A stretch of DNA of 64,000 bases from Campylobacter sp. (GTDB lineage Bacteria > Campylobacterota > Campylobacteria > Campylobacterales > Campylobacteraceae). The DNA lies in the NCBI RefSeq assembly GCF_019423325.1, contig NZ_JAHZBQ010000001.1:744001-808000 (forward strand), given 5' to 3'. Below the pieces are notes generated by a model. The model saw nothing but the letters and a program-made list of their open reading frames with translations, was not told the origin of the DNA and ran no database searches. A program made the position numbers and the translations under genes. Shown in pieces: positions 52,286 through 62,400 of the stretch. Each line of letters opens with the position of its first letter. The stretch's first letter is position 1.

Positions 52286-53287
52286 ATGCAAACGCAAAAA
52301 GACAAAATCCCCGCGGACATCAGCCAAATTCCGCAAGAAATTTTAAAAAGCTACGATAGATTTCGCTTTTGTAGATATCTGTTTTTCGGGGCACTTTTGA
52401 CCTTCCTGATTTATATCATCGTGTTTCTTACGTTTGTACATAATGCGCCCATAATGTCGTTTTCATGCATGCTCACGCTATCTGCGATAAATATACTCGT
52501 CTGCCTAAACAGGCTGAAGTATAAAAAATACGCCCTGCTCTTATTTAGCGATGCAGATAAGGCCTTTATGCTTATATGGATACATGTGGCTACGATATTT
52601 TACGTCCTTTATGCTTTGGCCGGATTTTATTTACAGATAAAATATCACATAGACTGGGATACACGTCAGATTATACCCGCTATTTTTATCGCTATTCCGG
52701 TGGCGATAATAACATATAACGCAAATCCGGAATTTGACGCCGATGAGACCGTGTATCTACCGGCGCCAAAATCGCAGACAAAAATTAGCAGAGCGATCGC
52801 TGATAAAATTTCCGGCGAGCAAAATTTTAACAAAACAAACGGCGAGGCGCAAGGCGCCCAAGATGAAACTGCTAAATTTGAGCAAAAATTTAATGACGCG
52901 AGCCTTGAAACAGAATCTATCCAAAGCAAAGAGGAAGCGCTAGAGTACGGCAAAGCTCTAGCACGAATTGCAAAAAATTTAAAGCAAAAATATCAGCTTC
53001 ACCGTTTGATCAGATTTGCTTTCGTGAGTTTTGCAACAACGGTTTTTTTGATTTTATTTTTATCGGATTCGTACGAATTACACTGGGCATTTATAGTTAG
53101 CGCCGTTTGCACGATTATATTTTTCTTTTCAAAACGCAGATATAGCAAACTTTTCGTAGAAAATCCCGAAAAAAGCAATACGATTTTCGCGATAGAAAAT
53201 TTTGCGATTGTGACATTGGTTTTGTATTATCCCATTATGGCTATAGCGTTATGGCTTGCCGGCGGCGGTAGTGAATCAGCGATATAG
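52286..53287 (+). CDS. Polytopic membrane protein, C-terminus probably lost by frameshift
   Basis: 333 residues of unknown function. Four membrane helices (about 30-52, 55-76, 92-116, 130-148), a charged cytoplasmic stretch (about 150-240), then three more helices (about 247-268, 273-290, 302-327). The frame stops at TAG 53285, but the next 108 bases in another frame encode a good eighth helix and basic end (LFFGLFYLLAVTPVSV, CLARNLSVYKEIKE) with no start codon of their own. This suggests an ancestral protein of about 370 residues. The gene is AT-rich compared with neighbours. No transporter motif recognised. Confidence 0.65.
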   Translation: MQTQKDKIPADISQIPQEILKSYDRFRFCRYLFFGALLTFLIYIIVFLTFVHNAPIMSFSCMLTLSAINILVCLNRLKYKKYALLLFSDADKAFMLIWIHVATIFYVLYALAGFYLQIKYHIDWDTRQIIPAIFIAIPVAIITYNANPEFDADETVYLPAPKSQTKISRAIADKISGEQNFNKTNGEAQGAQDETAKFEQKFNDASLETESIQSKEEALEYGKALARIAKNLKQKYQLHRLIRFAFVSFATTVFLILFLSDSYELHWAFIVSAVCTIIFFFSKRRYSKLFVENPEKSNTIFAIENFAIVTLVLYYPIMAIALWLAGGGSESAI

Positions 53288-53289
53288 GG

Positions 53290-53397
53290 CTATTTTTTGG
53301 CTTATTTTATCTTCTAGCAGTGACGCCTGTGTCCGTTATTACTACCATCGTTTGCCTAGCACGCAACTTAAGCGTTTATAAAGAGATAAAAGAGTGA
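53290..53397 (+). pseudogene. Out-of-frame C-terminal remnant of the upstream membrane protein
   Basis: Begins 2 bases after the stop of the membrane-protein gene and encodes a hydrophobic segment (LFFGLFYLLAVTPVSV ITT) followed by CLARN and KEIKE, ending in TGA at 53395-53397. No ATG/GTG/TTG precedes it in frame. A single indel near 53265-53288 would join it to the gene upstream. Confidence 0.5.
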
Positions 53398-53672
53398 AAT
53401 TAGTAAAATTTAAACGAATATCGCGCGAATATACTTCATCAGCTCCTTGTCGGAGTATCCTTTTGCTATGGAATGACAGCTTAAATTTAGAATTTAAATC
53501 AATCCAAAGCAGCACTTTGCGTCTTTAAATTTGCAAGCCCGCCATTTAAATATATCTATTTATCTGCGTTCATTAAAACGCTTCAAATTAGCTGAGCATA
53601 GAAGTAAGAATAAAGAGCGTGGATATTTTAGGCATAGCAAATGCGTTTAAATTTGATCTTAAACGCTCAAGG
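53398..53672. other. Spacer after the membrane protein, no gene seen
   Basis: No ORF with coding character between the remnant and the 3' end of kefB. A few AAATTT words, no clear terminator. Confidence 0.4.
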
Positions 53673-55304
53673 CTACTGCGTTAGCTTACATTTCAGCGCC
53701 TCTTGCAAAAGCGCATTGGCTACTACTCTCTCCTTTTTTACGAAGATAAAATTTTCGCCGTATTCGCTCTGCAGCTCGCTTTGCGGATCAGCGCCCGTAT
53801 GCATCACTATGATATTTGCTTTTAGATTGGAGCCGTTTAGCATCTTAGCGACGATGTCGAGCTTTTGTTGATTTGCAATCGTTAGGATGATGACCGACGC
53901 TTCGCGCGCATGCAGCTCGTCGATCGCAGTTTTTTGCATTATATTTACAAAGTATATATTCTCTCCGCGCGATTTGCCCAGATCCACAAGCTCTAAATCG
54001 CTCTCGGCGACTACGTATAGCAGCCCCTGATCTTTAAGGCGTAGCACAACTTCCTGCCCTATCCTGCCGTAGCCTGCTACAATGATGTGATTTTTCATTG
54101 GAGGGATTTGAGTTTTATGCTCCTCATCTTCGAGCTTTTCGACCTTGGACTCGAAACGGTTGGCGATTTTGTTTAAATTCTTAAGAATAAACGGCGTTAA
54201 AATCATAGTCGCGGTTACGACTGTAATTAAAATTTGCCCGTTTTCCTTACTTAGCATATCGCGGCTCATCAACAGCGAAAAGATCGCAAGCGCAAACTCA
54301 CCTATCTGGCATAGCGACAGCGCCGCTTTTAGCGCTATCCTTTTGCCGGTCGAGAGAAATAAGATCGCGTAAATTACAACCGTTTTAAGCGCCATTATAA
54401 CGATAATAGCGAGCAGGATCAGCCCATAGTGCGAGACGATGACTTCAAAATTTATCTGCATGCCAATCGTGATGAAAAAAAGTCCGAGCAGTATGTCTCG
54501 AAACGGCGTCAGATCAGCCTCTATCTCGTGTTTATACTCGGTCTCTGCGATGAGCATACCCGCGATGAATGCGCCCAGCGTGTACGAAAAGCCAAAAACA
54601 TGCGCCAAAAAGCTAGCCCCCACGACGGTAAAAAGGATGGTTGCGATGAAAATTTCTTTAGAATTTGTCCTTACGACGTAGTAGAGGAAGCGGTTAAAAG
54701 CAAATTTACCGAGCACGAAAAGGATCACTACCACTATGGCGGCGCTTACGGCGGTTTTTAAGATTAGATAGTTCACGGGGGTGCTGTCGGTCGAGCCGAA
54801 TATGTCAATCATCAGCAAGATCGGAATGACAGCGAGGTCCTGAAAGAGCAGGATCCCAAGCACCTTGCGCCCGTAGTTTTGGTTGATTTCGCCTGTTTCG
54901 TTGAGCGTTTTTAGCACGATCGCCGTAGAGCTAAGCGCGAGCGCAAGCCCGATAATCATCACCGTTTTTATGTTTCCGCCGAAAGCTTGATCGATGATGA
55001 GCGCTAAGATAATACCGGTGCCGAGCACTTGGAGTATACCGTTAAAAAACACGTCCTTTTTCATGCTCATCAGGTGATGGAAGCTAAACTCAAGCCCGAT
55101 GGTAAACATCAAAAAGACGATGCCAAATTCTGCTAGCTCGGACATATGGGCGTTTTCGACACTGCTTAGACTATAGATCTGTGAAAAGCACACGCCCGCA
55201 ACAATATAACCGATGATAGTGGGAATTTCAAAAATTTTAAAGACGATATTTAGCACTATCGCAAGCGCGGTGATCGCAAGAAATAGCTCTATAACAAGCT
55301 CCAT
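53673..55304 (-). CDS. kefB: CPA2-family K+/H+ antiporter with RCK domain (KefB-like)
   Basis: 543 residues. The first 380 or so form about 12 membrane helices of the CPA2 sodium/hydrogen exchanger fold (FGIVFLMFTIGLEFSF, GLALALSSTAIVLK, LGAFIAGMLIAET). The end is one TrkA-N/RCK domain with nucleotide-binding GYGRIGQEV (about 400-410). Glutathione-gated Kef or K+/H+ exchange cannot be told apart here. In C. jejuni the homologue (Cj1231 kefB) is also next to hspR, as I recall. Transcribed in the same direction as hspR-cbpA but 489 bases downstream. Confidence 0.9.
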   Translation of the reverse strand: MELVIELFLAITALAIVLNIVFKIFEIPTIIGYIVAGVCFSQIYSLSSVENAHMSELAEFGIVFLMFTIGLEFSFHHLMSMKKDVFFNGILQVLGTGIILALIIDQAFGGNIKTVMIIGLALALSSTAIVLKTLNETGEINQNYGRKVLGILLFQDLAVIPILLMIDIFGSTDSTPVNYLILKTAVSAAIVVVILFVLGKFAFNRFLYYVVRTNSKEIFIATILFTVVGASFLAHVFGFSYTLGAFIAGMLIAETEYKHEIEADLTPFRDILLGLFFITIGMQINFEVIVSHYGLILLAIIVIMALKTVVIYAILFLSTGKRIALKAALSLCQIGEFALAIFSLLMSRDMLSKENGQILITVVTATMILTPFILKNLNKIANRFESKVEKLEDEEHKTQIPPMKNHIIVAGYGRIGQEVVLRLKDQGLLYVVAESDLELVDLGKSRGENIYFVNIMQKTAIDELHAREASVIILTIANQQKLDIVAKMLNGSNLKANIIVMHTGADPQSELQSEYGENFIFVKKERVVANALLQEALKCKLTQ

Positions 55305-55793
55305 TAACTCCCTTTTTTGTAAGATTGTGCGTAAAATTTAGCGCTAAATTTATTGTCAAATTTTACATTATCCGCGACCATTTACCGGAGGCGATAATCG
55401 ATGAAATTTTATCTTTTCATATAAATTTACGGGTAAATTTTATAATGTGATTTTACTAAAATCCCGCTTAAAAATAGAGAAATTATATCGCACTTTATCG
55501 CTAAATTTAGAGGTTCGCGACAAAATTTTAAAGCCCAGTACGGCTTGGAATTTTAAATTTTAAAACCAAATTAGATCAAGGCGGTTTTAAAATTTAATTG
55601 CAAGAAAATTCGCCCGGGTTTACTTAGCGCAACTTTAAATTTGACGCGCCCATAAATCTGCACTGAAAGTCAAAATTTATCGCTTGAATCGATGCTTAAA
55701 GAGGCGATCTTGCTTTTTGATAGCATTAAAATTTCAGCTTATAGCACCAGGATCTGATTTTTGCTGAGCTTTGAAGTCTTTATCTCGCAAACC
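55305..55793. other. Spacer between kefB and hspR, no gene seen
   Basis: No ORF with coding character. Contains several AAATTT and AAATTC words; a TATAAT-like box for kefB is not certain. Confidence 0.45.
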
Positions 55794-56105
55794 TTAATCT
55801 GTCTCTCCGCCAAGCTCTAAAATTTTAGCCCGCAGCTCCTCGATCTCGCGCTCATACTCGGCGATCCTTTCTTGCAGGCGAAAGATCACGTCCACGCCCG
55901 CAAGATTGACGCCAAGCTCCTTTGTAAGGTTTAAAATCATGCGTATGCGGTCCATATCATGCGCCGAGTACAGGCGCATCTTGCCCTCCGTGCGCCCAGG
56001 ACTCACGAGTCCTTCGCGCTCGTATTGCCGCAGCGTCTGCGGATGGATATCTAGGACCTTCGAAACTATCGATATGAGATAAACCGGCTCGTCGTAATCA
56101 TGCAT
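55794..56105 (-). CDS. hspR: HspR, MerR-type heat-shock repressor
   Basis: 103 residues. N-terminal MerR winged helix (about 8-75: YLISIVSKVLDIHPQTLRQYEREGLVSP, KMRLYSAHDMDRIRMI) and a C-terminal coiled coil (about 80-98). HspR represses chaperone operons in Campylobacter, Helicobacter and Streptomyces by binding HAIR palindromes. It lies 12 bases after cbpA in one operon, and a HAIR-like operator overlaps that operon's promoter, so autoregulation is expected. Confidence 0.95.
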   Translation of the reverse strand: MHDYDEPVYLISIVSKVLDIHPQTLRQYEREGLVSPGRTEGKMRLYSAHDMDRIRMILNLTKELGVNLAGVDVIFRLQERIAEYEREIEELRAKILELGGETD

Positions 56106-56117
56106 TTTGATGCCTCC

Positions 56118-57032
56118 TTATAGCTTTTGCAGCGCGGCTTTGACGTCCTCGCCCAGCGAATCGACGTCGGGCAAAACGACATTTACCACCGCGTATAGAT
56201 CGCCTAAAATTTTACTCTTGCGATTTTGCACGCCGTAGCCTTTTAAGCGGTATTTCTGCCCGTTTTTGGTATTTTTTGCGATCTTTATTGTTGCGCTTTT
56301 GCTCGGCGTCGAAATTTCTACTTTTCCGCCAAACATCGCCGTTTTCAAAGGCACGTCAATCTTTTTGAAAAGATCGTCGCCTTCGCGGCTATACTCGGCA
56401 CTTGGCGCGATTTTTATCTCTAAAATTAGATCGCCGCTTTGAGCGCCTGATTTTTGTCCCTTGCCCCTTATGCGCAGCTTCTCGCCAGCATTTATACCCG
56501 CGGGTACTTTAAATTTAACCGTCTCGCCGCTTATGCGCACGCTCATCTCGCCACCTTGTATCGCGGTTTCAAAAGGAATTTCAATCGAGCTGTGCGTATC
56601 TAGGCTCTGCGCGCCGCCAAATCCGCCACCGAAACTGCTGCCGCTAAAGCCACTAAAACCTTCGCCGCCACCAAAAGAGCTGAAACTAAATCCACCGCGC
56701 GAACCTGCGCTTTTTGCGCCGAAGGAGCCGCCGAAAATGCTGTTTAGGATGTCGTTTAGATCGCCCATGTTTGCCGAACCCTGCGCGAAATCGTGGAAAT
56801 TCTGCCCGCCGAACATCTCGTCGCCGTGGCGGTCATACTGCGCCCGCTTTTTCTCGTCGCTTAAAATTTCATACGCAGCGTTGATCTCTTTAAATTTATC
56901 CTCAGCTCCGGGCTCTTTATTGATATCCGGGTGATACTTGCGAGCCAGCCTGCGGTAAGCTTTTTTAATCTCCTCGGCGCTTGCTGATTTATCCACGCCT
57001 AAGGTTTCGTATAAACTGCTTGTACTTGCCAT
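56118..57032 (-). CDS. cbpA: CbpA-type DnaJ co-chaperone
   Basis: 304 residues. J domain (about 4-70) with HPD in RKYHPDINKEPG; Gly/Phe/Ser-rich linker (about 95-145, GGFGG-type repeats); and two C-terminal substrate-binding beta domains (about 150-300). The Cys zinc centre of true DnaJ is absent, which defines CbpA. It stimulates DnaK ATPase. First gene of cbpA-hspR, under the promoter with the HAIR element. Confidence 0.95.
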   Translation of the reverse strand: MASTSSLYETLGVDKSASAEEIKKAYRRLARKYHPDINKEPGAEDKFKEINAAYEILSDEKKRAQYDRHGDEMFGGQNFHDFAQGSANMGDLNDILNSIFGGSFGAKSAGSRGGFSFSSFGGGEGFSGFSGSSFGGGFGGAQSLDTHSSIEIPFETAIQGGEMSVRISGETVKFKVPAGINAGEKLRIRGKGQKSGAQSGDLILEIKIAPSAEYSREGDDLFKKIDVPLKTAMFGGKVEISTPSKSATIKIAKNTKNGQKYRLKGYGVQNRKSKILGDLYAVVNVVLPDVDSLGEDVKAALQKL

Positions 57033-57063
57033 TTTAATCCTTAAAATCTTAAAATTTATGTAG

Positions 57064-57093
57064 ATTATATCATAAAACTTTAGTGAGTGTCAA
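57064..57093 (-). promoter_or_regulatory. Sigma-70 promoter of cbpA-hspR
   Basis: On the minus strand TTGACA (57093-57088), an 18-base spacer and TATAAT (57069-57064), about 31 bases before the cbpA ATG. Same strength class as the htpG promoter. Confidence 0.8.
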
Positions 57094-57098
57094 TCAAG
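57078..57098 (-). promoter_or_regulatory. HAIR-like HspR operator
   Basis: On the minus strand CTTGATT-N7-ACTAAAG, which matches the HAIR consensus CTTGAGT-N7-ACTCAAG at 6 of 7 positions in each half with exact spacing. It covers the -35 box of the cbpA-hspR promoter, as expected for a repressor site. The regulator gene is in the controlled operon. Confidence 0.8.
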
Positions 57099-57159
57099 TT
57101 TGCTAAATTCTATTTATAAATTTTAATTTTGCGTTAAGAATATATTAGCGGACAAAATT

Positions 57160-57165
57160 TATAAT
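57160..57165 (+). promoter_or_regulatory. Probable -10 box of htrA
   Basis: TATAAT (context AAATTTATAATTCCG), 35 bases upstream of the htrA ATG. It is divergent from the cbpA promoter, 62 bases from the HAIR element. Confidence 0.55.
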
Positions 57166-57200
57166 TCCGCCAAAATTTCATTATCACAAAGGAAGCAAAA

Positions 57201-58622
57201 ATGAAAAAATCGATCATCATATCGATAGCTTTAGCAGGTGCGCTTTTTGGCGCCAGTATCGACATTAAAGAAGCTCCAAGCAATTATGAGCGCGTAAATC
57301 CGGGCTTTAATCAAGATGTCGTGCTTTCGTATCACAGCTCGCTTGCGGACGTGAAAAAATCCGTCGTAAATATCGCGACTAAAACCAAGATCAAAGCAGG
57401 CAACAGCCCGATGTCACAGATGTTTGACGATCCGTTTTTTAAGCAATTTTTCGACTTTGACATTCCGCAACAACAAGAGCGCGAGGGAAGCTCACTAGGC
57501 TCTGGTGTCATCATCTCCGAAGACGGCTATATTGTCACAAATAATCACGTAATAGAAAATGCCGACGAAATCGTAGTTACACTACTAGAAGGCGATAAAG
57601 AGTATAAAGCCAAGGTAATCGGCACCGACCCTAAAACCGACCTTGCGATCATCAAAATCGACGAAAAAAATCTCTCTGCGGTTAAATTTGCCGACTCGTC
57701 CAAGGCTATGGAGGGCGATATCGTCTTTGCTATTGGAAATCCTTTCGGCGTGGGCGGCACCATCACTCAAGGCATAATCTCCGCGTTAAATAAAAACAAC
57801 ATCGGGCTAAATCAATATGAAAATTTCATCCAAACCGACGCTTCGATCAACCCGGGCAACTCAGGCGGCGCACTAGTGGATAGTCGCGGCGCACTTTTGG
57901 GAATAAATTCCGCCATTTTAAGTCGCGGCGGCGGAAATAATGGCGTAGGCTTTGCGATCCCTTCAAATATGGTAAAAGAGATCGCTGAAAAGCTCATCAC
58001 AAACGGCAAGATCGAGCGTGGCTTTATAGGCGTTACGATCTCAGATATGTCTAAAGACCAAAAAGAGCTCTATGAAAGCAAAGAGGGCGCGCTAATCTCA
58101 AGCGTCGAAAAAGACATGCCTGCCGATAAAGCAGGCATCAAGCGCGGCGATTTGATTACCAAAATAAACGGCAAATCTATCAAAAACGCCAACGAGCTAA
58201 AAAATTTAATCGGCTCAATGGCTCCAGGAAGCTCAGTGGATGTAGAATTTGAGCGCGACGGCAAAAGCAAGAGCACAACTATCAAGCTAGACGCGATGAA
58301 ATCCGACTCCACCACCTTAGGCTCAGCCGGCGAGGACTCAAAAAGCGCAATAGAGGGGCTAAAGCTAAGGACGTTAAATGACAGCTTGCGCCGCAAATAT
58401 AACCTCGACGACGATGTCTCGGGTGCCCTCGTCTTAAGCGTCAAAGATGGCTCAAAAGCCGATGATTACGGCTTTGAGGTAGGCGACGTGATCATCCAAG
58501 TCGGTCAAAACGATGTCAAAAGCTCAGACGACTTCGATCGATACATCAAAGATTACAAGGGCAAAAAGACCCTAGTCTGGGTCATCAGACGCGGAATTCC
58601 GCAAGGTCTTGTAATCCGCTAA
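57201..58622 (+). CDS. htrA: HtrA/DegP periplasmic serine protease-chaperone
   Basis: 473 residues. Signal peptide (about 1-17, ending LAGALFG A). Trypsin-like protease domain with catalytic His116 (TNNHVIE), Asp147 (DLAIIK) and Ser221 (NPGNSGGAL); PDZ1 (about 270-355) and PDZ2 (about 385-470). A full-length DegP-type enzyme with intact triad. In Campylobacter it degrades and folds envelope proteins and is also secreted to cut host junction proteins. ATG with AAAGGAAG. It stands between the heat-shock operon and the giant autotransporter gene, whose folding it may assist. Confidence 0.96.
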   Translation: MKKSIIISIALAGALFGASIDIKEAPSNYERVNPGFNQDVVLSYHSSLADVKKSVVNIATKTKIKAGNSPMSQMFDDPFFKQFFDFDIPQQQEREGSSLGSGVIISEDGYIVTNNHVIENADEIVVTLLEGDKEYKAKVIGTDPKTDLAIIKIDEKNLSAVKFADSSKAMEGDIVFAIGNPFGVGGTITQGIISALNKNNIGLNQYENFIQTDASINPGNSGGALVDSRGALLGINSAILSRGGGNNGVGFAIPSNMVKEIAEKLITNGKIERGFIGVTISDMSKDQKELYESKEGALISSVEKDMPADKAGIKRGDLITKINGKSIKNANELKNLIGSMAPGSSVDVEFERDGKSKSTTIKLDAMKSDSTTLGSAGEDSKSAIEGLKLRTLNDSLRRKYNLDDDVSGALVLSVKDGSKADDYGFEVGDVIIQVGQNDVKSSDDFDRYIKDYKGKKTLVWVIRRGIPQGLVIR

Positions 58623-58804
58623 GCTTGGTCCACCAAGCTTAGCTGCGAGAAACGCGCAAACGTTAAAATTTAACCGCGACAAGCCCAGCTCAAAGCATTA
58701 GCGGAGCATTGCGAGTAAGCAAACAGAATCTTTTGAGGTTTTGGACTTTTTGACAAGCGGAATTTCGAGCTTTCGAGCGTAAGAGATACATAAACTATAA
58801 AAAT

Positions 58805-58841
58805 GGGCTTTTGGCGAGCATTAAAATGCTGCCGAAAGCCC
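58805..58841 (+). terminator. Hairpin terminator downstream of htrA
   Basis: GGGCTTTTGGC and GCCGAAAGCCC pair around an inner palindrome AGCATTAAAATGCT, making one long stem, followed by TTTGTTATTT. About 180 bases after the htrA stop. Confidence 0.6.
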
Positions 58842-58927
58842 TTTGTTATTTCAAACAGCTCCGAAAGCCCTTTGCCATTTCAAATACCACTGAAAGACCT
58901 TTAGCTATTTAAAAACACCTCTGAAAG
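58831..58927. repeat. Degenerate 29-31-bp tandem repeat, three copies and a part
   Basis: Units start at about 58832, 58861 and 58891 with the core CCGAAAGCCCTTTG-NN-ATTTCAAA; the third is degenerate (TGAAAGACCTTTAGCTATTTAAAA) and a fourth is cut to TGAAAGCCT. The first unit overlaps the right arm of the terminator, so the array may have arisen by copying it. Confidence 0.55.
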
Positions 58928-59421
58928 CCTAGATTTCGCTTAAAATTCTTAGAATTTTACTTTTGTTTTCACTTAGAATTTTTAAAATTTAACCCTCCAC
59001 GCCGCTACTTTATCGCTTTTGTCGCTTTGCATGGAACTGCTTTAAAATTTTAAACGACATATCGTAGAATTATGCGCTTCTAGCCTGGACTTCAAATTTT
59101 AATCCCTCTCATATATATTGCTTCGCTTTAAATTCCACAAAATCCAAATTTATAAAATTTATGCCTTGCCCTATTTCTCGATATCAGAAACTGCTGTCTT
59201 TTTATTCTAGCGCTTTTCTCGCAGCCTCGTTTCTTGGGGATCCCGCTGACTAAATTTTAAGGTCGGAATTTTAAAATTCCATCATTTTGTAATCGTAATT
59301 TTTCATTTAAGCTTCGATAACAAAAATAAGCTGAAATTTTACTTTATTATCGAAAACGTTACATCGCGATACCCATTTTTTCGCGTTAAGCTACCTTTCG
59401 TTAGAAATTTTATTAAATTTA

Positions 59422-59449
59422 TTGTAAATAGGTATTTTTATAGTATAAT
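59422..59449 (+). promoter_or_regulatory. Probable promoter of the autotransporter gene
   Basis: TTGTAA (59422-59427), 16-base spacer and perfect TATAAT (59444-59449), then AAGGA 8 bases before the ATG at 59484. The region upstream is AT-rich. Confidence 0.6.
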
Positions 59450-59483
59450 GAATAGTTTTTATTTTTTACGAAGGATTACAACT

Positions 59484-62400
59484 ATGAAAGATATTAAGAT
59501 ACCAATTATCTCAGGTCTGAGCATCGCTGCTACGCTAGCACTGATGCCGATGCAAGCTTTAGCCGACAATGCAATAGCGACAGTAACCGGCGGCGGTAGT
59601 GATGGTGTTTTGCATACTCCAGGCGACGGGTATTACTCGGGCGGCTACGAGGGAACTGGTAACGGAGGCGGCTCTAAAAATCATATAGTAACTATCACCG
59701 GAAGTGCTTCAGGCACTGATATGTCGGGATACAGTATATATGGTGGCGGTATGGGTAATTCTAACATTACACCTACGACATCGGCCGATAGAAATCAGAT
59801 CACTATTCAAAACCGCGCTACCGTTACTACCGTAATAGGTGGTGAAGGTATAGGCGCAACAGGCAATACCGTAAACATAATAAATGCAACCGTTAATAGA
59901 GTTGTTCTCGGCGGCAACGGCACTTGGGCAGGAATGAGACCTCAATCGGGAAATGCCGTCGGCAACACCGTAAATATCGAAGGCAATAGCCATATAATCG
60001 GCGATAATAAAACAATGGGATACTTCCAAGCTATAGTATCGGGAGGTCGTGCTAGATATGGTCACTCCGCAGAAAATAATACGGTAAATATAAAAAGTGC
60101 AGCACAAATAGATAAATACAGAATAGAAGGTGCTACCATACACGAAGGTGGCTCTGCAAAAGGTAATAGCGTAAATATTACGGGTGCTATCGTCTTAAAC
60201 AGCGGTCAAGAAATAGACGGCGCGGTATCTGTATCTCCAAATTTCGTTAGTACATTAGAGGAGAATTATGTCGTCATAAACAGCGCCGGCGCTAAGCTTC
60301 AAAATATAACAGGCGCCAATGCTACTAGAGAGGGCATTACCATTGGAAGCAACGCTACGGCGATCGGCAACTGGGTAGAGTTAAAAGCTGGACAAGTCGA
60401 GTCCACCACCGGCTCATATATGGCTGCAGTATCTAAAAATAACTATTCTAAGATTACCGGAGGAACCGTTATACGCGATGTACAAGGAGGCTTTGGCGGC
60501 GGCGGGAACACTACTCACGTCGCTACGAGCGAGGGCGACTATGCGAATATAAGCGGCGGCGAGATAGGCGGTAGCGCTTACGGCTTCCGCAACGTAAACG
60601 GAGAGATAAAAAGTAGTTACGTTGAAATGAGCGGAGGCAAAGTAGCACAAGATGCTATAGGCGGAAACAGCGTTAACGGCAAAATTTCAAACACCAAAGT
60701 AACTCTAAACGGTGGCGAAGTGAGCCACGATGTCATCGGCGGAAACAGCGTTAATGGCGAGGTTACGGGCGCCAGAGTAGATATCAAAAAAGGCGCTACG
60801 ATAGGTCACGATATCATCGGCGGTAGAAGTGAAGAAGGCAAGGTCGAAGGTAGTTGGGTAGTAGCGGATTTAACAAATAAGACCGTTAATCAAGTAATCG
60901 GCGGAACCAATAAAATCGGCATCGGCAGCGGAACGGCAAATAATAACCACGTGCAAGTAACCGGCGGAACGCTAAATGGTGCTGCTCTAGGCGGACGCGG
61001 CGAGCAAGGCGTCAGCGGCAATGAATTCTCTGCAACCGGAGTAACCTTTAACGACAACGTTTCTGGTGGAACTACGTCAAAAGGTAATGCTACGGGAAAC
61101 GTTTTAACCTTGTCAAATTCTAAAGTAGAGGGTGGTAAACAAGTCAAAGGCGGCAATGCTATGTTGTTGGGCTCCGCATCGGGTAACCGTGTAAATTTAT
61201 GGGATCATACCACCGTAACGGGAGATGTTTTCGGCGCGGAGGCTGTGGGGGCAAATAGTGATAATAATACGGTACATTTATCAGATAGCACCGTCACCGG
61301 CACGATTTACGGCTTATACGGCACCGGTAGCGGCAGCGGCAACACCTTGATAAATGCTTCAAACGCTAGCAATCCAAATCAAGCGGGCAATATTGCTAGA
61401 TTTAATGTTTTAAATTTCCAAAACATATCAAATGCATATTCCGATGCAAGCAAAGCCGCACTTCAAATCACGGACGGGGTTAAAACTAATATCAATAAGG
61501 CTAAATTTCAGCTTGGCGACCATGATTATGATGTAGATACTTACGCGATAGGCGACGGCGAGAAGCGCTATCTGATCCATAATGAAGCCAAATTTGAAAA
61601 ATTTGATGAAAAGGTCAAGCACACCGATAATGTATTTACTATCAAAAATGCTACTACCTATTCGATGAATTTAAAGGGCTTGATGGAGGACGATGACGGA
61701 AAATCCATCGTAATCCAAGGCAAAAAGAAAACCAACCGCACTATCACCGACGGAACATTCGACCAAAGCGAATTTAATAAATACAAAGGACCTGCAGGTG
61801 AGGATCCTACTATCGATGTAGGCGAAGATCCAAATGCACCGGAGAATTTCGGTGGGCTAAATATCGATACGAATGCCATTCCTAAAGCCACGATAAATCT
61901 AGTAAGCGGTGATAATATCGGCACGATAAAAGCCAATGATGATGATACTATAAACGTAGGCAAAGACGGCAACAATCCACTAGTGCCGGGCAATATAACT
62001 GCAAAAAATATCGAAAAATCAGGCCCCGGCAAACTAAAGATAAATTTCAATTTGCCTAATAACTATAATGGAGGTAATCCTGCGATCAAACTTACGGACT
62101 CGGGCACTACTGATCTAACTGGTACTGATGTCAATGTAAATAATGCCAAAGATGGCACCACATACACACTCGTTAAAAAGACTAACGGCGGCACTATAAA
62201 TTTCAACGATAGAGACGTCCAAAAAAACCAGACCTATACTATTACAGACAAAGATCACTATCAGTATGATGGCGAGACTTTTAGAAGAGAAAACGGCAAT
62301 CAAGAGCTTGTTTATAAAAAAGGTACCATTACCAACGCTTGGGGCGATACCGATTTCGATAGCAGCGAGCTAACCAAAAATCAAGCTAGCAATAAAGCTG

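Larger units (their letters stand above)
58623..59483. other. Spacer between htrA and the autotransporter gene
   Basis: No ORF with coding character. Holds the htrA terminator hairpin (58805-58841), a short degenerate tandem repeat (58831-58927) and the autotransporter promoter. In C. jejuni the cprRS two-component genes lie here, as I recall; they are absent. Confidence 0.55.

Noticed and set aside
58805..58927. CRISPR-like array after htrA
   Set aside because: Units abut with no unique spacers, and there are no cas genes.
59701..62303. Several minus-strand ORFs inside the autotransporter gene
   Set aside because: Antisense of a long clean coding frame; no independent signals.
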